Positions 10,739 to 21,539 of a stretch of 64,000 bases of DNA are shown here, one piece after another. The stretch is taken from positions 34,796,061-34,860,060 of the forward strand of contig NC_073744.1 in assembly GCF_029784135.1 (NCBI RefSeq). Direction: 5' to 3'. The DNA comes from Toxorhynchites rutilus septentrionalis. Its lineage: Eukaryota > Arthropoda > Insecta > Diptera > Culicidae. The number at the start of each line of letters is the position of its first letter. Within the stretch, counting starts at the first letter, position 1. The notes under the pieces were generated by a model. The model was not told where the DNA came from. It did not search any database and saw only the letters and a program-made list of their open reading frames with translations. The position numbers and the translations under genes were made by a program.

Positions 10739-12487
10739 GGGTTATATCTATGGTATAACCGCAATGGTGACGTAGGACTATCGTTTATTTAGTGATCATT
10801 TGTTTGGAGGTACAAGGTTTTATGCGCCAATATTGGATACGAAAATATCCTACTGATGGGGAAGAATAATCTTCTGAAGCTTTCCTGCTAATTGCACTTG
10901 ATTGAAAAATCACAGAACCAAATGTATTTGGTCGCAGTTCTATATGGTTAGAAAACATTAAAATAAACTCTTTCGCTAGCATGTTATTTTCAATGCCAAG
11001 GGGAACTGGCATATTATTTTGCAGCAGCGATATCTTTCCGGATTCTTCTCGAAGTCCACCACCAGTAGTTAATACTAACACGATAACCATCTGTTAATTG
11101 CACTTGATTGAAAAATCACAAAACCAATTGTATTTGGTCGCAGTATAATATGGATAGAAGAAGTTAAAATAAACTCTTTCGCTTGAATGTAATTTTCAAT
11201 TCCAAGGGGAACTGGCAGATTATTTTGCAGCAACGATCACTTCTTTCCGGATTCTTCTCGATAACCAGCAAGCGTAAAGAATTTCGCGCGTGTATGTGTG
11301 TGTGGCGGTTGCTCCGATGTATCAAGCGGAACCAATTTTCGATGCTGATATTCTCTCGGTCGTCTTCTCTTCTCTTTCTGATGGATCGGCTTTTCTGCGC
11401 TCCGTCACAGTCCCAAACAAACTGAATGCGTTTCAGGTTAGGTCAGGCCAGGTAATGAATCCCTTGATCCCTCACCATCCAACTCGTCCAGCTCGTTCAG
11501 TAACGATGTTGTCTTGTCGATGTCCTCACGAAAAATGAATGCGTTTCACCACCAGAATATCGCTTAAGTATGCTTTTTGTTCGTGACTGAATCGAAAGAA
11601 GGTGTGGTTTACGATGGCTATTTGGAAGGCAAACTAGAGGCGAATGAACTCTTTGAGTTTGAAACTTCTGGCGACTGAGCAATAATTGATTGAAAATTAT
11701 ATGATTTTCGCGATGCGAAACATTTTCCATTGCGCGCGCATCTTGTATTCGATACGAAAATATTCTACTGATGGGGGAGAATAATCTTCAGAAGCTTTCC
11801 TGCTAATTAATTGCATTTGATTGAAAAATCACAAAACCAAATGTATTTGGTCGCAGCGTTATATGTTAGAAAACATTAAAAAAAAACTCTTTCGCATGAA
11901 TGTATTCTTCAATTCCTAGGGGAACTGGCAGTTTGTTTTTCAGCAACGATAATATTCTTCCGGAATCTTCTCGATGCTGGACGAAAAAAAAAATTCCGCG
12001 CCTTTATGCGTGTGTGTGGCGGCTGCTCCGATCTCTTCCCGGGGAACCGTTTGTGGCATCACTCTCCTCCTGATGGATTCCCTTGTGGCCTAAGGTGCAC
12101 AAACAGGCTCTTGGTGACACCGTTCATCCGCGCCTTCATGATAAACGAAGAGCTTCACCACAACAGCGACAACATGCTCCAATCGCTGTTCAATTATAAC
12201 TGAGTGGATTTCCGAGCGGCGCTCGCTTATATACCGATTGGTGATTTCAATAGCCTGTTTTGAAAGCAATTTTAAGACTGTTGAAACAAGTTTTTGGATC
12301 AAAAAGTAACAAGTATATAACGCGTAGACATTTTATCTTTCGAATGAAGTGTTTATCATACCATTTCGTTCAGTTGTTTAGGAGCTATTAACGCTCAAAA
12401 TCTCGGTCTCCGGCGTAACGCTTTCGTTTTCGAAACTTTGATTTTACACCCCGGTATAGAAATGAAAGACGTAGTCCTACGTCAAAA
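10739..12487 (-). mobile_element. Palindrome/hairpin element, long form (member A)
   Basis: The left end is a hairpin (arms GGTTATATC and GGTATAACC, 3-nt loop), then GTGACGTAGGACTA. The right end is GACGTAGTCCTACGTCAAAA, so the two outer parts form an inverted repeat of TTGACGTAGGACTA. Inside are three copies of a ~300-bp unit (10.87, 11.10 and 11.80 kb starts) containing ACCAAATGTATTTGGTCGCA, a CCAAT-TATA-Inr promoter at 12198-12241, and an AGAGGCGAATGAACT motif at 11636. The member at 46435-48124 has the same order and orientation. No transposase or reverse transcriptase is encoded. The superfamily is unknown to me. Confidence 0.7.
12198..12241 (-). promoter_or_regulatory. CCAAT, TATA box and initiator inside member A
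   Basis: Read on minus: CCAAT (12241-12237), TATATAAG (12233-12226), then TCAGTT (12203-12198), an arthropod-type initiator. The A of the initiator lies about 32 bases after the first T of the TATA box, which is the canonical RNA polymerase II spacing. The same arrangement occurs at 14081-14124 and 47836-47879, so it is a shared property of the family and not chance in one copy. Whether it is active is not shown. Confidence 0.6.
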
Positions 12488-12707
12488 AACAAAACAACCA
12501 ATGAACTGTTAATAGCAGCGGGTTGAGCCGAAACACATCGAAATACGTTAGGCAACGAGAAAAAAAAATAAACGCGGAGCAAAGAAAAACTGCATCCGCA
12601 CCCGACGACTGCCCGATCGAGACTCCTTAAATTAACATGTTTTTACTGATGAGAAAAATTGATAATTGTGTTCGGTATTGGTAATTATCTTATATTACAA
12701 TGGTGAG

Positions 12708-13605
12708 TTTTTTGACGTAGAACTACGTCTTTCAGGAAGGGTGCCAAATCAGAAAACAGGTCACGTTTTTATGAAATAAAGTTAACATTAATAACTATTT
12801 TCACTGTGAACGAATCCTCATGATTTGCATACCAATCGAATAGGAAATCCTCTAAGATTTGTTTGATATGCTATACATAACACTTCGCTTATCTCTAAGC
12901 GGTTTAAATTCATGAAAACTAGAAGAACTTCCTTTTTTCCCATATATTTGTTCTGCCGATTTGTGTGTCAACCCTACCCGTATTTCGAATGCTTATAACT
13001 CGAACATTTTTTTAACAGATCGGACAGATGTTTGCATCAATTGATAGGAAATATTTCTACGCGTCTATCATAATTAATAAAATATTATGAGATGAGATGA
13101 ACAATTGAATAATTGTAGTGCCCACCGAGCTGTGTTTCCCTAACACAGACTTCAAAATCAATGTGCCTGGGGGAATCCGCTTTGTCAAAACATGCAAGGG
13201 GTTTTTTTTCCACTGAGCTGTGTTTCCCTAACACGGACTTCAACATTAATGTGCCGGGGGGAATTCGCTTTTCAAATACATGCAATGAGGGGGTATTTCT
13301 GGTGTTGAGTACTTTTGTACTCGCTTGTCGTTGTGCAGACCGGAATATGTTTCCCTAAAACGTACTTTCAAACTGAGAAGCCCATGAAAATCGTCCTTTC
13401 AGATAATAGAGGTGAATGAACTTTCGCGGTTCGAAAACTATGTAGACATGAAACGTGCAATAATTTCAGAGGGAAATGTAAAATATAAAGATCGTTTGAC
13501 AATTCTTCCGTTCACATATTTTGGTAGTGCTAGACATCATATCAAACGTAAAAGGACATTCATCAAATTTATTTGTAACGAAGAACAAAAACTATTACAA
13601 AAACT
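12708..13605 (+). mobile_element. Palindrome/hairpin element, truncated (member B)
   Basis: It starts TTTTTTGACGTAGAACTACG and matches the plus-oriented member at 49234-50030 through most of its length. That includes the minisatellite around 13115-13370 (units with TGTTTCCCTAACACAGACTT) and the tail CAAACGTAAAAGGACATTCA. Its hairpin end is missing: the sequence runs directly into the hairpin of the oppositely oriented member starting at 13611. Confidence 0.6.
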
Positions 13606-13610
13606 ATGGA

Positions 13611-14370
13611 TGGGTTATATCTATGATATAACCGCAAGGTTGACGTAGGACTGTCATTCGCTTAGTAATCATTTGTGTTTTTTCAATTAGCAATAATCGC
13701 ACTTCTAATGTTCCTCTTTGGGTACGATATCGCCCCTGCGCAGAGCTGTTGATTAAACTAGTGGATGAATGAAACAATTCAGGAATTCAATTGTAAACAA
13801 ATCCCAATTTTAGTCAATTCATGCATTATGGTAGTGGTTATCGCAGCAAATAGTTATCAACATTTTGCCTAATCATCAAACGGTATGCGTAGAAGTTCAC
13901 TGAGCTGGCGACATGAAGGAGCATGCAGTCTTGAAACCGAGCCAAAGCATTGCATTTGTACCCGCTTTTATAGACCGTGTTAGCAAAACACATTCCGGAG
14001 TGTAAACATGCATGCTGAAGTCTTTGTTAGGGAAACATCCATTCATTCCTGCGATGGTACCTCAATCGCTGTTCAATTATAACTGAGTGGATTTCCGAGC
14101 GGCGCTCGCTTATATACCGATTGGTGATTTCAATAGCCTGTTTTGAAAGCAATTTTAAGGCTATTGGAACAAGTTTTTGGATCAAAAAGTAACAAGTATA
14201 CAACGCGTAGACAATTTATCTTTCAAATGAAGTGTTTATCATACAATTTCGTTCAGTTGTTTAGGAGCTATTAACGCTCAAAATCTCGGTCTCCGACGTA
14301 ACGCTTTCGTTTCCGAAACTTTGATTTCACACCCCGGTATGGAAATAAAAGACGTAGTCCTACGTCAAAA
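13611..14370 (-). mobile_element. Palindrome/hairpin element, short form (member C)
   Basis: The left end is the hairpin GGTTATATC / GATATAACC, followed by GCAAGGTTGACGTAGGACT. The right end is GACGTAGTCCTACGTCAAAA. The last ~300 bases (14060-14370) are almost identical to the promoter block of members A and F (for example CGAGCGGCGCTCGCTTATAT). The inner part has the ACACATTCCGGAGTG block seen near 57.99 kb. At 760 bp it lacks the ~300-bp unit of the long form. Confidence 0.7.
14081..14124 (-). promoter_or_regulatory. CCAAT, TATA box and initiator inside member C
   Basis: On minus, CCAAT at 14124-14120, TATATAAG at 14116-14109 and TCAGTT at 14086-14081, with the same spacing as in member A. 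Confidence 0.55.
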
Positions 14371-14427
14371 TTTCAATGCATTCTAAAATAATATTCGAAG
14401 TGTTAAACAAGTGGATTACTTAATATA

Positions 14428-14810
14428 ATTGCGTAGTTCTACGTCGAAAATATGCTGTCGTGTCCTAGATACAAACCCTTACATTTTTTTTATTTCATCC
14501 ATACATAACACAGGAGACATCTCGTCTAGAATCACAGAGCGCGGTTTTCATCATATCTGTTCCACTTCGATATCTTTTGTCTAATACGCTCTATCCAACG
14601 AATGTTTACCATCCTTCTGCCATCATCACTCGGTAAACACTGGTGGAGTGAAAAAACAATACCCAGCAACCAAACAAAACGGCCCGTTTCAGAACCACCA
14701 AATCATTATCAAAGAGTTTAACGATGTAATTCTTCAAACATATCCAAAATCAACAGATAGCCTAACGAAATCCTACGTCAACTATGCGGTCGTGTCTCGG
14801 ACACAACCCT
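14428..14810 (+). mobile_element. Palindrome/hairpin element, variant hairpin (member D)
   Basis: The left side has a degenerate palindrome GCGTAGTTCTACGTC. The right end reads TCCTACGTCAACTATGC, then a hairpin with arms GGTCGTGTC and GACACAACC around TCG. The hairpin sequence differs from that of members A and C but has the same position and stem length. The segment before the right end (CAAAGAGTTTAACGATGTAA, then CCAAAATCAACAGATAGCC) matches the inverted member at 38739-39317. A histone-like 3' stem-loop remnant lies at 14681-14696. Confidence 0.6.
14681..14696 (+). other. Possible decayed histone 3' stem-loop
   Basis: GGCCCGTTTCAGAACC followed by ACCAAA resembles the metazoan histone mRNA 3' stem-loop (GGYYCTTTTCARRRCC then ACCA). 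The right arm, most of the loop and the downstream ACCA fit; the left arm has mismatches. A purine-rich CAAAGAG follows about 12 bases later, where the U7-binding element would sit. One weak match of this length can arise by chance. Confidence 0.3.
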
Positions 14811-14955
14811 CCTGTGATTTTTTTGCGAGCTCAATGATGGGATAGGCACGCCTGAATGGATTGGCTTTGTTGTTGATTTTGTCGAATTTGCGAATTTTTA
14901 TTTTTTATTTCGTAATTTTAGTATTTTTGTAAACACGATATCCAAATAAAAAAAA
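14811..14955. other. Short unassigned gap
   Basis: AT-rich sequence between member D and the Helitron copy. Nothing recognisable. Confidence 0.3.
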
Positions 14956-16029
14956 ACGCCGCTCAATTTTCCAACAGAACGAATTTATTTACAAATGGCG
15001 CTATGTACGCTTCATCGAACCTTCACCCATACATACGGTAGTACCCTCAATTCGTCTAAACCTAGGGACATCGACGAGGTACTGAAAACCTTATCGAATA
15101 AGCACAATGAATTAATGAAATCCTTCAGATCACTCGCATAGCAAAATGTCAATCACGCTATTGTCATCAATCCCGATAAATTATCAGCTGGAGGACACGT
15201 GTATTGATTCAATTATTCGAATAACTAGAGACGATACAAACAAAATAGCTCGTCATTCCACGATGTCGTGAGCTGTGCTAACATTTCATGGTCGGCATGT
15301 ACGCGAAGGTGAAGACGAACGACTACGATTCCTACGACACAATCGACAGAAGCAGCATGATGACAAATAAATTCACCTGCGAGAAGCTATCAAAAGCAAC
15401 GCCGACACAGCCTTTGTTTTGAATGAATTCGGCTCTGTTACAGCTGAATTGCTAAATGAGCCTAATAAAAAAAATAAACTGTTGGGGGACAGCCTTTGTC
15501 ATTGCTAGGCTAAAACGCAATGCATTGTTATAAAAATCGATAGTGTGATTGCCTCGGAAATTCCAGATCCGTCTACTGATCAACTACTCACCCGTATTCC
15601 GAAATACGATCGAGTCAGAATAACTCGAACGGATCGCATTTTTCATTCCGTAATCCGTTCGACTGAAGTCCAATAAAGTTGTGATAATGTGATAATGCAT
15701 GGCAATTTGAAATAAACGACATTGCGCTTCGTGTTCTATTTCTGTAAAAATAGAAGCGGATTTTCGGGCGGAATAAACACGCTTTTGAAACGAAAAATGC
15801 TGATGGAAATTAGCTATACCCTTTCAAATGTGTTTTGTATGTAACACACTATCTGCACGTGGGTAAAAATCGTATACGAAAATTGTGTCTCATAGTGTTT
15901 TTTTTTAATAATGGATAAATTTCTAGCGGAAACGTAGTTAAAGAATATAGAAAAAAAAAGTTGAGTTTGGGTCAGGACTATGTCATCTAAGTATTCAAAT
16001 AACATGAAGTAATAAAAATCTTCATTCAA

Positions 16030-16341
16030 ATGTTAACAATGTTAAATTGCTTTCGGTCTGCTCATCTGATAGAGAGTAAATTGCTTCAGAACTTCTATTT
16101 TTCATCAAAGCAAGGTTGCCAGATTTCCATGGATCGATTGAATTTGAGTCGAACAGATTTCAGAATGCAAAAGTTGATTTCGTTCGAATCGTGGAATCCG
16201 ATCGGCTTTCCGACCAATAGGATTCCGGAATATGGGTTAGTGTTTAATATTGTTCCTGCAAACATGGTTCATGACCCATGCGGTGATCTGAAGCTTTTTA
16301 CCACCTTGCTTTGCAGATGGAATGCACGATCACAAGGGTAG
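16030..16341 (+). pseudogene. Helitron helicase-like remnant
   Basis: The frame contains VFNIVPANMVHDPCG, which resembles the conserved (V/I)xxNMIHGPCG stretch of Helitron Rep-helicases, just downstream of the HUH region. The expected cysteine-rich continuation is lost after LLCRW. The reading frame is open for 103 residues but lacks the flanking domains, and its start methionine is not that of a native protein. It belongs to the Helitron copy around it. Confidence 0.5.
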
Positions 16342-16476
16342 GTGAATAGCCAATAGAAAAACGACGAAACGGACAACCATTGACACATATCAGTAACGCA
16401 GACGTTGACGCACTGGAAATCGTTGGGTAGTACCATATTCGCCTCAGCTGAGGAAAACATTCAATGTTCATATTAA

Positions 16477-16683
16477 CCCTTTGCGGTCGGAATTAATTCC
16501 CCTTGAAAGAGAACATCTTATCTTTCCACGCTAATAATATTTTTTTTATATCGAGCGCCGTTATCGTTTATTCATAACATTAAAATTTGTTTAGAAAATG
16601 TGTAAACTGTAACATGGTTGCATAAAGTTTTCAGTATGATTCCTTACTGTAGTTGCTGAGAGCAGACAAACGACCGCAAAGGG
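16477..16683. mobile_element. piggyBac-type MITE, TTAA target, TIR CCCTTTGCGGTCG
   Basis: TTAA (16473-16476) precedes CCCTTTGCGGTCG, and the exact inverse CGACCGCAAAGGG precedes the second TTAA (16684-16687). The 207 bp element has no coding capacity. A TTAA duplication with CCC-starting TIRs is the signature of piggyBac-superfamily insertion. It sits inside the Helitron copy and is therefore younger. Confidence 0.9.
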
Positions 16684-18028
16684 TTAATGTTGAGTTCCGC
16701 TGTTCGGCGAAAAGCAGTAAATACCAATGAAAGTTAGTGAATATGGGAAGCAATATGACTGTGTTTCAAATTCAGAATATCGATGTGACTACTTCTCGAT
16801 TGAATGACAACGACGGAATAATGCGCCAACAAATTGGCCGGTATATCAGCTCCAATAAAGTTGTCTGCCATATCATTGGTTTCACAATTTTGAAAACCCC
16901 AACAGTCATGAATCTATTCAGAAAACCTGTTTGCACTAACGATGCCGTAATTGAACAAAATTAATATTCATTTTCTTTATTTCATTTTTTACTTTAAGGC
17001 AGTATTCTAGTCTATAAATATGAAAAAAATAAAAAAAAATTCTTTCATATTTCTGTACTTTAGGCTTTTATGAATATACTCTAGAAAGGACTTATCGAAA
17101 ACCCTATTATTCACCGAGTTATAACCATTTTAGTGAAGCGGTATCTAATCTGGTACGGCCATAACAATGAACTTCAGAAGCGTTTTTCTCGAAACTAGTT
17201 TTTCCAAACTGGCGTACACGATATCTCAAGTTCTACTGAACCAATTCATGTCAAATTTATATGAATACAATCGGCATGCTTCTCTCTATTGCACGAACCT
17301 CTAAAAAAATGATACTTTTTTTTTATTTTGCTTTACATTTTGTCAAAAAAGTTGTTTTTGACTTGTCCGAGGTTCATGCGATAACGGCATCTTTCCTGAT
17401 TCAGAATCTGGTCGATTTTTTTTTTGTCTCAGATAACCAGAAGGGCTGGAATCGTGAACGCCATGACACAACTTTTTTTTGAACTCCCTCAAGCCGATGA
17501 GGCTTGTAACTATTCTAGTTATATATATATATTTTCTCCGTTCAATTTTTGTTTTATTGTTAAAAGATAGATGAACAAATAAATAATATTCTTTGTTTTA
17601 TTTTTACGGGGCTCGAAAAAACGTCCGAAATTCGTGTCTCTACACTAGAATACCCCCTTAAGACAAAAATATATTACTGCCTTTCTTTTCACATTTTACT
17701 TATTTACATTATTTATTTTCATAACTAATTCCCATAATAACACTTTACATCAAACACATCAGTTACGTAAATGAAACACATTGAAATAAGATGGTATGAA
17801 TGATTTGATTTTTTTTATTGTTGCCGGCGGTCATCGTCTGAAGCGCTCAATTCCTCTGTATGTCACAGCTCTTATCGCCACATATTCTTTTGATCTTCAT
17901 CAACGAATGGATCAAAAACTTAGAACTATTCAAACATACTTACAATATATTAGTTATTGTTTATTCAATCAGCAAAATATTCACCAGAAATAATTTATTT
18001 GGCAGAACAACGTTTGCGGGTCAGCTAG

Positions 18029-19464
18029 TATCTTAATAAACAGGTTCAGCCTATTTAACCTTTAATTAGAAAAAAAAAAAGTTGATTGATGGGGTGACAC
18101 CGAAAATAAATTTTCGATTTCACAAGTTTTGTACGAATAGTAGATGCAGTTTACAAGCAGTATGAGTGATTCAAAGAGATTAAAGGAGCAATATCCTCTG
18201 CGTAGAACGAGATACACACCACAGCAAGACGCAGCTTGACCAGTCTTGGCCAGTCCTTGGCCAGTCCTTTAAATGAAGATAGTCTGGTCAGTCTTTTAAA
18301 TGAAGATAGTTGTTATATCTTTCACTATATACTTCAATTCAACCGACTTCTTACATATCTCTGAAGAATCAGAAAAAAAGAGTGGTTCTATAGTTGTGAA
18401 ACGCAGTGTATGAATACGTTCAAAATATATCTCTATACTTTTATGTCAATTTTATTTATTATAGCGAAAATAAGCACACGCACTGTGCTCAATTACCGAT
18501 GTGATAAATAGATTGTCAACATATTTTTTTTTTGCCAAACATGTTTCATCCTTCACCCGTTTTCGCAGCAATTTTGCAATTTCATTAGAATGAAATATCG
18601 CCGACATTTTCCGGAAAAAGTTTTCCGGGCAAAGCACTTTTGCTACTGCTACTGCTGCTGTGGCTCGACATGAGTAATTCCTTGAAAAATAAGACTTCTC
18701 ACCGCTTCTCGGCAGTGACCTCCCGAATGATGAATATAAATCATAAAATAACATTATAATTCATTACTACCGTCCTAAACATCCTTGGCTAGAGGGTATG
18801 AATTTCCGATGTGCCATCGCTCATTCCATTATGTTTCACAAGAGGCCACTAACTGCTCCTCTCTGGCTGGACCGTTCCCTTTCCAGAAATCCGATAATAC
18901 CACAATTAACCCACTCCCGCTCAAGCTGACGCTGCCCCTCACTATTCAACTGCTCCAAGAGGACTTCTGTCCCCCCGCTTCAGCTATCCTAATCCGAGGC
19001 TTAGGGAATGCCGATCTCCGAGAGTATGAATTATACTCCGCTACCGGTAATAAAACTAATTATAACTGAAGGATTGCGGCCGGACTCTCGGATCGGTCGG
19101 CAGTTAGTCTCACACAATCGACTAATCTCTTCGAAACGGAGGATTAATTATTTAATTGTGCGCTCGAGCCGGAAGCCTTGCGTGAGCTACAATCGAAAGC
19201 CAGCAGCCATCCACAGGCTCACGGCTGCTGCTACTACTTCATCCTTAATAGAGATGAAGCGATTAATTTGGTGTGCGATGCGCAATGTTCCGTGATGGAG
19301 GATCGTGCCCCAATCGTTGAGAAGGCCCTTGCGAAATAATGGCAATAATAACGCAAAGCCTACGACGCGGGCGCGGGCGGGGCTACGGTTTCGGATTAAT
19401 CTGCTCACAGATTCCACGTAAAACCTTTGAAGCAGCGAATCGAAAACGGCGAAGGCATACTTAC
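18029..19464. other. Sidestep-gene intron or flank; AT-rich then unique GC-richer DNA
   Basis: 18029-18780 is AT-rich with a small tandem of GGCCAGTCCTT (18240-18300). 18781-19464 is balanced in composition with no copy elsewhere in the window, and carries TAATTA-type motifs (19050 and 19140). Frames here overlap on both strands without domain content. I looked for a following immunoglobulin exon on minus and did not find one, so this is read as intron downstream of the 19465 donor. Confidence 0.4.
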
Positions 19465-19601
19465 GTTCTTGTACCAGGAATAGGATGTCACCGGTGGTCT
19501 GGCGTCGGCTCGGCACTTCAGTGTAACGTTCTCCGCTTCCGCCCGGGTGATAACACGGCTGGGGTCCTCGTTGGCCAGATGGACCGACACCACCGGCTCG
19601 T
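19465..19601 (-). CDS. Sidestep-family exon: start of an Ig domain
   Basis: This 137-base exon is bounded by a CTCAG acceptor (just above 19601) and a GTAAGT donor (just below 19465). Entered in phase 1 from the exon at 34640-34505, it gives Y-EPVVSVHL, then VTLKCRADA and SYSWYKN. That is the linker plus B-strand cysteine and C-strand tryptophan of an immunoglobulin domain, which ends abruptly at the donor in phase 0. In the Sidestep family the corresponding domain follows the NP..G..ED.. segment, as here. The protein would be a neuronal or muscle cell-surface ligand that guides axons through partners of the Beat family. The rest of the domain must be in an exon to the left, which I could not locate. 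Confidence 0.8.
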
Positions 19602-20100
19602 CTGAGTGGGTTCAATTTTGACGGCAGCAGCACCGGAAACGGAAGCAATAATTAATATAAACTACAGCTTTGGGCCAGTGGAGGTGAAATTATAAAATTT
19701 AATTTATCGTGTGCGCTCTAGGAGAGAACATTGGTGGCAGGCAGGACGATGGTCAGCTTGCAGTCACAAGAGGCGATACGGCTTTCTATGGGGCTCCGCA
19801 GTCAGTGCTTTATTACTATGGAATTGGTCTCGGAGCGCAATTGCAGAATTTATTCGCTCTGTCGTTAAATTAAACGCAACCGTTCCCCACTTCGCATATT
19901 TCATTGCCGAATCGACTCGAGGCCGGTTGAGTATAGGTTCATAAAAAAAAACAAAGTGGCTTGGAAGCTCATCGTCGTTCGGATAAGCCATTTTCGCGCG
20001 GAAGGATGAAAAGGAATGTATATGCTCATTAGCAATCGCTCACTGTTCATATGAGTGTAATATTTTTACCCGAAGCGAAAATATAAATGTGCTTTTTACC
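19602..20100 (-). other. Right part of exon flank: unique intronic DNA
   Basis: Directly upstream (on minus) of the 19601 acceptor. It is GC-richer, apparently single-copy sequence inside the 14.9-kb intron. Frames at 19711-19944 (plus) and 19764-19991 (minus) are mutual shadows and resemble no known protein. Confidence 0.4.
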
Positions 20101-21184
20101 AGATAGCGTTTACGTTGCCCGATCATTACACTTTGTTTTTATTCGCTTCATGAATTTCGGAAGATAATTTTGGTAGCGCATTTCTACATTGCGTTGCAAT
20201 TTTTGTATCGAAATTCCGAACAGATATTCGTTTGTTTGGAATAAAAGATGAAAAATGAAAAACACAAATATGTTGAAATGCAAAGTATGTGAGATCACAC
20301 GTGAGGATTGAAAAACAAAATGCCAGCCTATTAAATTTTCGACATTTTCTGTGATCATCACAATTCAATATTCTCTCCTCCTCCCTGCAAAATAATCTGC
20401 ACTGCTGTTCATATCGTGCACAATTATCTCCGATACTCAAGCCTTTTCTCCTCTTTTTATCGTCCTCAACGGCAAAGAGCTTCTGAGGAAGATTATTATT
20501 ATTTAAAAACTTTAATGAAAAAGCTTTCCGTTCTACCTTGACTCTCACATCGTACAGACTGTGAGATGTGACAAAAAAGTCATATATCTTTTAATGTATA
20601 CAATGGATTGATTCACGTTCGAGCAACGTTGGAGAATGTTGTGAAGCTCCACTCAGAATGGATAGTAATGGAAACACCGTTCAATGTTATTGAATGAATG
20701 CTGTCTCAGAGCAGTACCAGAAATGGACGAAAAGATGAAATATTCATCAAAAGCAGGATGGTGGTTACACAAATTGCAGCCATTTGGCAGCCCTCTGGAA
20801 GCGGGCCTGTTCCAACCAATTCCACGCCCAAACACCATCCTCAAGGGGGAGCGCTTCATGTTTCATAGCATAGAGTTTTCAATACATATTTTTTAATGCT
20901 AAGCTTAACATTTTCTCATTCCGAACCTTACAACAGCTGTTTGCTCGAGCCGTCAGTCTACTTCTTCCAATCAGAGTCACCAGTTCTGATTTGATCGGAC
21001 CAACGTTCGCAAGTTTCTCAATACGTTGAGTTTTATTCACGTTCTGATTAAGTTTCCAGATTTCAGATCACCGAAAATTTCTAGGTTTCAAGACTTTGAA
21101 TTTTAAGATATAGGATTCAAAATGGAAATTTGAAAGAATACAAATAATAGAAAACCCAGAGAAAACCCAGAGATTTTTGTAGTG
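20101..21184. other. Intronic sequence without recognised features
   Basis: Mixed AT-rich DNA within the large intron. Frames at 20126-20548 and 20684-20896 lack domains. No terminal repeats were seen. Confidence 0.3.
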
Positions 21185-21535
21185 GCAGCCATCTTGGATT
21201 TGCATTTTTCCTAAATAATCGTATTATACTAGTCAAGCCCTTCCATTGGATACCCATATTGATGGGGTTTTGGAGAACCCATATTGATGAGGTTTTGAGA
21301 AAATATGTGATCCGCCATTTTGTAGCGGCCGTCATCTTGGATTTTCAAGATCATGAAATACGCAGTTTTGTAATGACTACAGAGATAAAGGTGTGTTCCA
21401 AATTGCAGATCAATCGGTCAACAGGAAGGTGGTCAAATTTCTATTAATGTGGGTCAGCGCTACAGACAAACATGTTACAAACATACAAACATACAAACAG
21501 ATTACAGGGCAAACTAAATAAAACCGTTTAATAAA
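21185..21535 (+). repeat. Second copy of the GATACCCATATTGATGGGG repeat
   Basis: It shares the unit GCCATCTTGGATTTGCATTT, GATACCCATATTGATGGGG and AAAATATGTGATCCGCCATT with 5336-6137, then the tail AATCGGTCAACAGGAAGG, the ACATACAAAC repeats and AATAAAACCGTTTAATAAAA. It abuts the Helitron fragment that starts near 21540. Confidence 0.6.
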
Positions 21536-21539
21536 AATG

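Larger units (their letters stand above)
14956..18028 (+). mobile_element. Helitron copy, interrupted, ending GGGTCAGCTAG
   Basis: The 3' end (CGTTTGCGGGTCAGCTAG then T, 18011-18029) and the upstream block TTCACCAGAAATAATTTATT match the ends at 2778 and, inverted, at 40458. Blocks near 15.00-15.45, 15.70-16.02 and 17.8-18.0 kb are colinear with the other Helitron copies. A coding remnant lies at 16030-16341. A piggyBac-type MITE sits at 16477-16683, and 17.0-17.7 kb holds further AT-rich sequence of unclear origin. All coding parts are broken. Confidence 0.65.

Noticed and set aside
18452..18754. A 100-residue minus frame as the next Sidestep exon
   Set aside because: It lacks the cysteine/tryptophan pattern of the missing Ig half and has no suitable acceptor in phase.
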